Positions 4,167-6,313 of a stretch of DNA of 6,313 bases are shown here, one piece after another. This stretch comes from Bacteroidales bacterium UBA932 (lineage in GTDB: Bacteria > Bacteroidota > Bacteroidia > Bacteroidales > UBA932), in NCBI GenBank assembly GCA_002293585.1, contig DBDM01000035.1:8422-14734 (forward strand), in the 5' to 3' direction. Below the pieces are notes generated by a model. That model made no database searches, was not told where the DNA came from, and worked only from the letters and a program-made list of their open reading frames with translations. How positions within the stretch are numbered: the stretch's first letter is position 1; each line of letters begins with the position of its first letter. Made by a program: the position numbers and the translations under genes.

Positions 4167-6313
4167 ATGCCCTCTTTCAGCGCTATCCTCAAAAAACTCT
4201 TCGGCACCAAGTCCGACCGCGACCTCAAGGCCATTATGCCTTATGTCGATAAAATCAACGAAGTATACGCCCGTTTCGACCAACTCGGCAACGACGAATT
4301 GCGCGCCGAAACCGAAAGACTGAAAGGCGTTATCCGTGAACACATTGCCGAATTGAGCAAAGAAAAAGCCGAACTGCGCGAAAAACTTCGCAACACGGAG
4401 ATTGACGTGTCGGAAAAGGAAGCCATTGCCACCGAAATTGATAAGCTCACCAAGGAAATTGATAAACAAATTGAAGAGGTGCTGATGGAAATACTCCCCG
4501 AAGCCTTCGCCATTGTGAAATCAACGGCACGGCGTTTTAAGGAGAACAAGCAGGTGGAAGTAACCGCTACGGACTTCGACCGCAACCTGGCTGCCCATAA
4601 AGACAGCGTGAACATTGTAGGCGATAAAGCCGTTTGGAACAACAACTGGATGGCCGGCGGCAACATGATCACCTGGGACATGGTGCACTATGACGTGCAA
4701 CTCTTCGGCGGCGTGGTGCTGCATCAGGGAAAAGTAGCGGAAATGGCCACCGGTGAAGGTAAAACCCTTGTGGCTACCCTGCCCGTGTTCCTCAACGCCC
4801 TCGCAGGCAAAGGCGTGCACGTGGTGACGGTGAATGATTACCTCTCGAAACGCGACTCGGAATGGATGGGTCCGCTCTATGAATTTCACGGCCTGTCGGT
4901 GGACTGTATCGACAAGCACCAACCCAACTCCGAAGCCCGCCGCAAAGCCTATCGTGCGGATATTACTTTCGGTACGAATAATGAATTTGGCTTCGACTAC
5001 CTGCGTGATAACATGGCCATCACGCCCGACGACCTGGTGCAACGCAAGCACCACTACGCGATTGTCGATGAGGTGGACTCGGTGTTGATTGACGATGCGC
5101 GTACGCCGTTGATTATTTCCGGCCCCGTAGCTAAAGGCGAAGACCAACAGTTCAATGAATACCGTCCCAACGTGGAACGGGTGTACAACGCCCAACGCAA
5201 CTTAGTGACCCAACTGCTGAACGACGCCCGCAAGCTGATTGCCGAAGGGAAAAACGACGAAGGCGGAAAGTTGCTGCTCCGCGCCCACAAAGGCTTGCCG
5301 AAATACAACCCTCTGATCAAGTTTTTGAGTGAAGCCGGTAACAAACAGCTCTTGCTGAAAACCGAAAACTTCTACATGCAGGATAACAACAAGCAAATGC
5401 CGCAAATTACGGATGAATTGTTTTTTGTTATTGATGAAAAACAAAACTCCGTAGAGTTGACCGATAAAGGGATTGACCTGATTTCTCAAAGCGTGAGCGA
5501 CAATAAATTTTTCGTGTTGCCCGACATCGGTAGCGAGATTGCCGAGATAGAAAAAAGTGCGCTGAACGCCGACGAAAAGTTAACACAGAAAGATACCCTG
5601 CTCACCGACTACGCCCTGAAATCGGAGCGCGTGCATACGGTGAACCAGCTGCTCAAAGCCTACGCCATGTTTGAAAAAGATGTGGAATATGTGGTGATGG
5701 ACAATAAGATTAAAATCGTGGATGAGCAAACGGGACGTATCCTCGAAGGCCGCCGTTACTCCGACGGACTGCACCAGGCCATTGAAGCCAAGGAAAAAGT
5801 GAAGGTGGAAGCCGCCACGCAAACCTTTGCTACCATTACCTTGCAGAACTATTTCCGCATGTACCACAAGCTGGCCGGGATGACCGGTACGGCCGAAACC
5901 GAAGCCGGTGAGTTGTGGAACATCTATAAACTCGACGTGGTGGTGATCCCCACCAACCGCCCCATTATCCGCATCGATCACAACGACCTTATCTATAAAA
6001 CCAAGCGCGAAAAATACAACGCCGTCATCGACGAAATCGTAAAACTCTCCACTGCCGGACGGCCGGTGCTGGTGGGTACTACCTCGGTAGAAGTGTCGGA
6101 ACTGCTGAGCCGCATGTTGAAGCTGCGCGGCATTAAGCACAATGTATTGAACGCGAAACAACATGCCCGCGAGGCCGAAATCGTAGCAGAAGCCGGACAG
6201 CCGGGTGCTGTGACCATCGCCACTAACATGGCCGGCCGTGGTACCGACATCAAGCTCGGCGCCGGCGTGAAAGAAGCCGGCGGTTTGGCCATCATCGGCA
6301 CCGAGCGCCACGA
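4167..6313 (+). CDS. secA: SecA preprotein translocase ATPase (3' end outside window)
   Basis: Motor ATPase that drives unfolded preproteins through the SecYEG channel at the inner membrane. The first 715 residues are present and the frame is open to the right edge. It opens [13 protein letters not shown], the usual membrane-proximal helix. A charged, Glu/Lys-rich coiled-coil segment lies at about 45-110. Walker A MATGEGKT is at 193-200, [11 protein letters not shown] shortly after it, and Walker B/DEVD at 301-304. The preprotein cross-linking domain follows, with a Lys/Leu-rich insertion at about 335-410 before FFVIDEK (419-425). [27 protein letters not shown] and [12 protein letters not shown] (687-698) mark the second nucleotide-binding domain. 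Walker A lies about 90 residues later than in E. coli, and the cross-linking domain is about 65 residues longer; long SecA proteins are usual in this phylum. The missing part would hold the helical scaffold, wing domain and C-terminal linker. The start follows a strong promoter. Confidence 0.98.
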   Translation, partial: MPSFSAILKKLFGTKSDRDLKAIMPYVDKINEVYARFDQLGNDELRAETERLKGVIREHIAELSKEKAELREKLRNTEIDVSEKEAIATEIDKLTKEIDKQIEEVLMEILPEAFAIVKSTARRFKENKQVEVTATDFDRNLAAHKDSVNIVGDKAVWNNNWMAGGNMITWDMVHYDVQLFGGVVLHQGKVAEMATGEGKTLVATLPVFLNALAGKGVHVVTVNDYLSKRDSEWMGPLYEFHGLSVDCIDKHQPNSEARRKAYRADITFGTNNEFGFDYLRDNMAITPDDLVQRKHHYAIVDEVDSVLIDDARTPLIISGPVAKGEDQQFNEYRPNVERVYNAQRNLVTQLLNDARKLIAEGKNDEGGKLLLRAHKGLPKYNPLIKFLSEAGNKQLLLKTENFYMQDNNKQMPQITDELFFVIDEKQNSVELTDKGIDLISQSVSDNKFFVLPDIGSEIAEIEKSALNADEKLTQKDTLLTDYALKSERVHTVNQLLKAYAMFEKDVEYVVMDNKIKIVDEQTGRILEGRRYSDGLHQAIEAKEKVKVEAATQTFATITLQNYFRMYHKLAGMTGTAETEAGELWNIYKLDVVVIPTNRPIIRIDHNDLIYKTKREKYNAVIDEIVKLSTAGRPVLVGTTSVEVSELLSRMLKLRGIKHNVLNAKQHAREAEIVAEAGQPGAVTIATNMAGRGTDIKLGAGVKEAGGLAIIGTERH

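Noticed and set aside
4521..5195. Open frame of 224 codons on the minus strand opposite secA
   Set aside because: It covers the Walker A and DEVD-coding region of SecA, has no start signals, and its His/Val-rich composition is that of an antisense shadow.
5580..6311. Open frame of 243 codons on the minus strand opposite secA
   Set aside because: The plus strand is unmistakable SecA through this region. The minus-strand translation is Gly/His/Phe rich, as expected of the complement of a GC-biased coding frame.

Overview
This 6.3 kb window looks like ordinary chromosome from a member of the Bacteroidota. Four intergenic start regions carry the phylum's characteristic -7 promoter element (TAnnTTTG). 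Three of these have a TTG or TTTTTG -33 element 19-20 bp upstream; the exact order within the phylum cannot be fixed from the sequence. Translation starts are mostly A/T-rich and lack Shine-Dalgarno sites. The gene content also fits: a secreted DUF1573 protein, a stand-alone MnmD-type tRNA methyltransferase, and a SecA with two insertions relative to E. coli. A Chitinophagales-like origin is possible but is only an impression.

Layout, left to right. Positions 1-137 (minus) hold a DUF2442-like reading frame that is cut by the window edge and broken by an in-frame TAA after six codons. Next comes meaB (164-1252, minus), a GTPase chaperone of methylmalonyl-CoA mutase-type enzymes. Its start overlaps the end of a secreted three-repeat DUF1573 protein (1245-2330, minus) by 8 bp, so the two form one translationally coupled unit. 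A 156 bp divergent intergenic region carries back-to-back promoters, one for this unit and one for a 55-residue 2[4Fe-4S] ferredoxin (2487-2654, plus). The ferredoxin converges on mgsA, methylglyoxal synthase (2712-3179, minus), with a strong hairpin plus T-tract terminator between them.

Upstream of mgsA lies an 84 bp imperfect inverted repeat (3257-3340) that ends 2 bp from the stop of mnmD (3343-4095, minus). mnmD and secA (4167 to beyond the right edge, plus) are divergent, and their promoter elements interleave within about 50 bp. secA is present through residue 715, covering the first nucleotide-binding domain, the preprotein cross-linking domain and most of the second nucleotide-binding domain.

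The genes are mostly unrelated housekeeping functions (protein export, tRNA wobble modification, glycolytic bypass, electron transfer, cofactor-enzyme protection) rather than one pathway. I see no phage, CRISPR, insertion sequence, toxin-antitoxin or biosynthetic cluster, and no convincing undescribed system. The points most worth a second look are the broken DUF2442 frame, the interleaved mnmD/secA promoters with a probable near-leaderless mnmD mRNA, the dispersed-type inverted repeat, and the DUF1573-meaB coupling.
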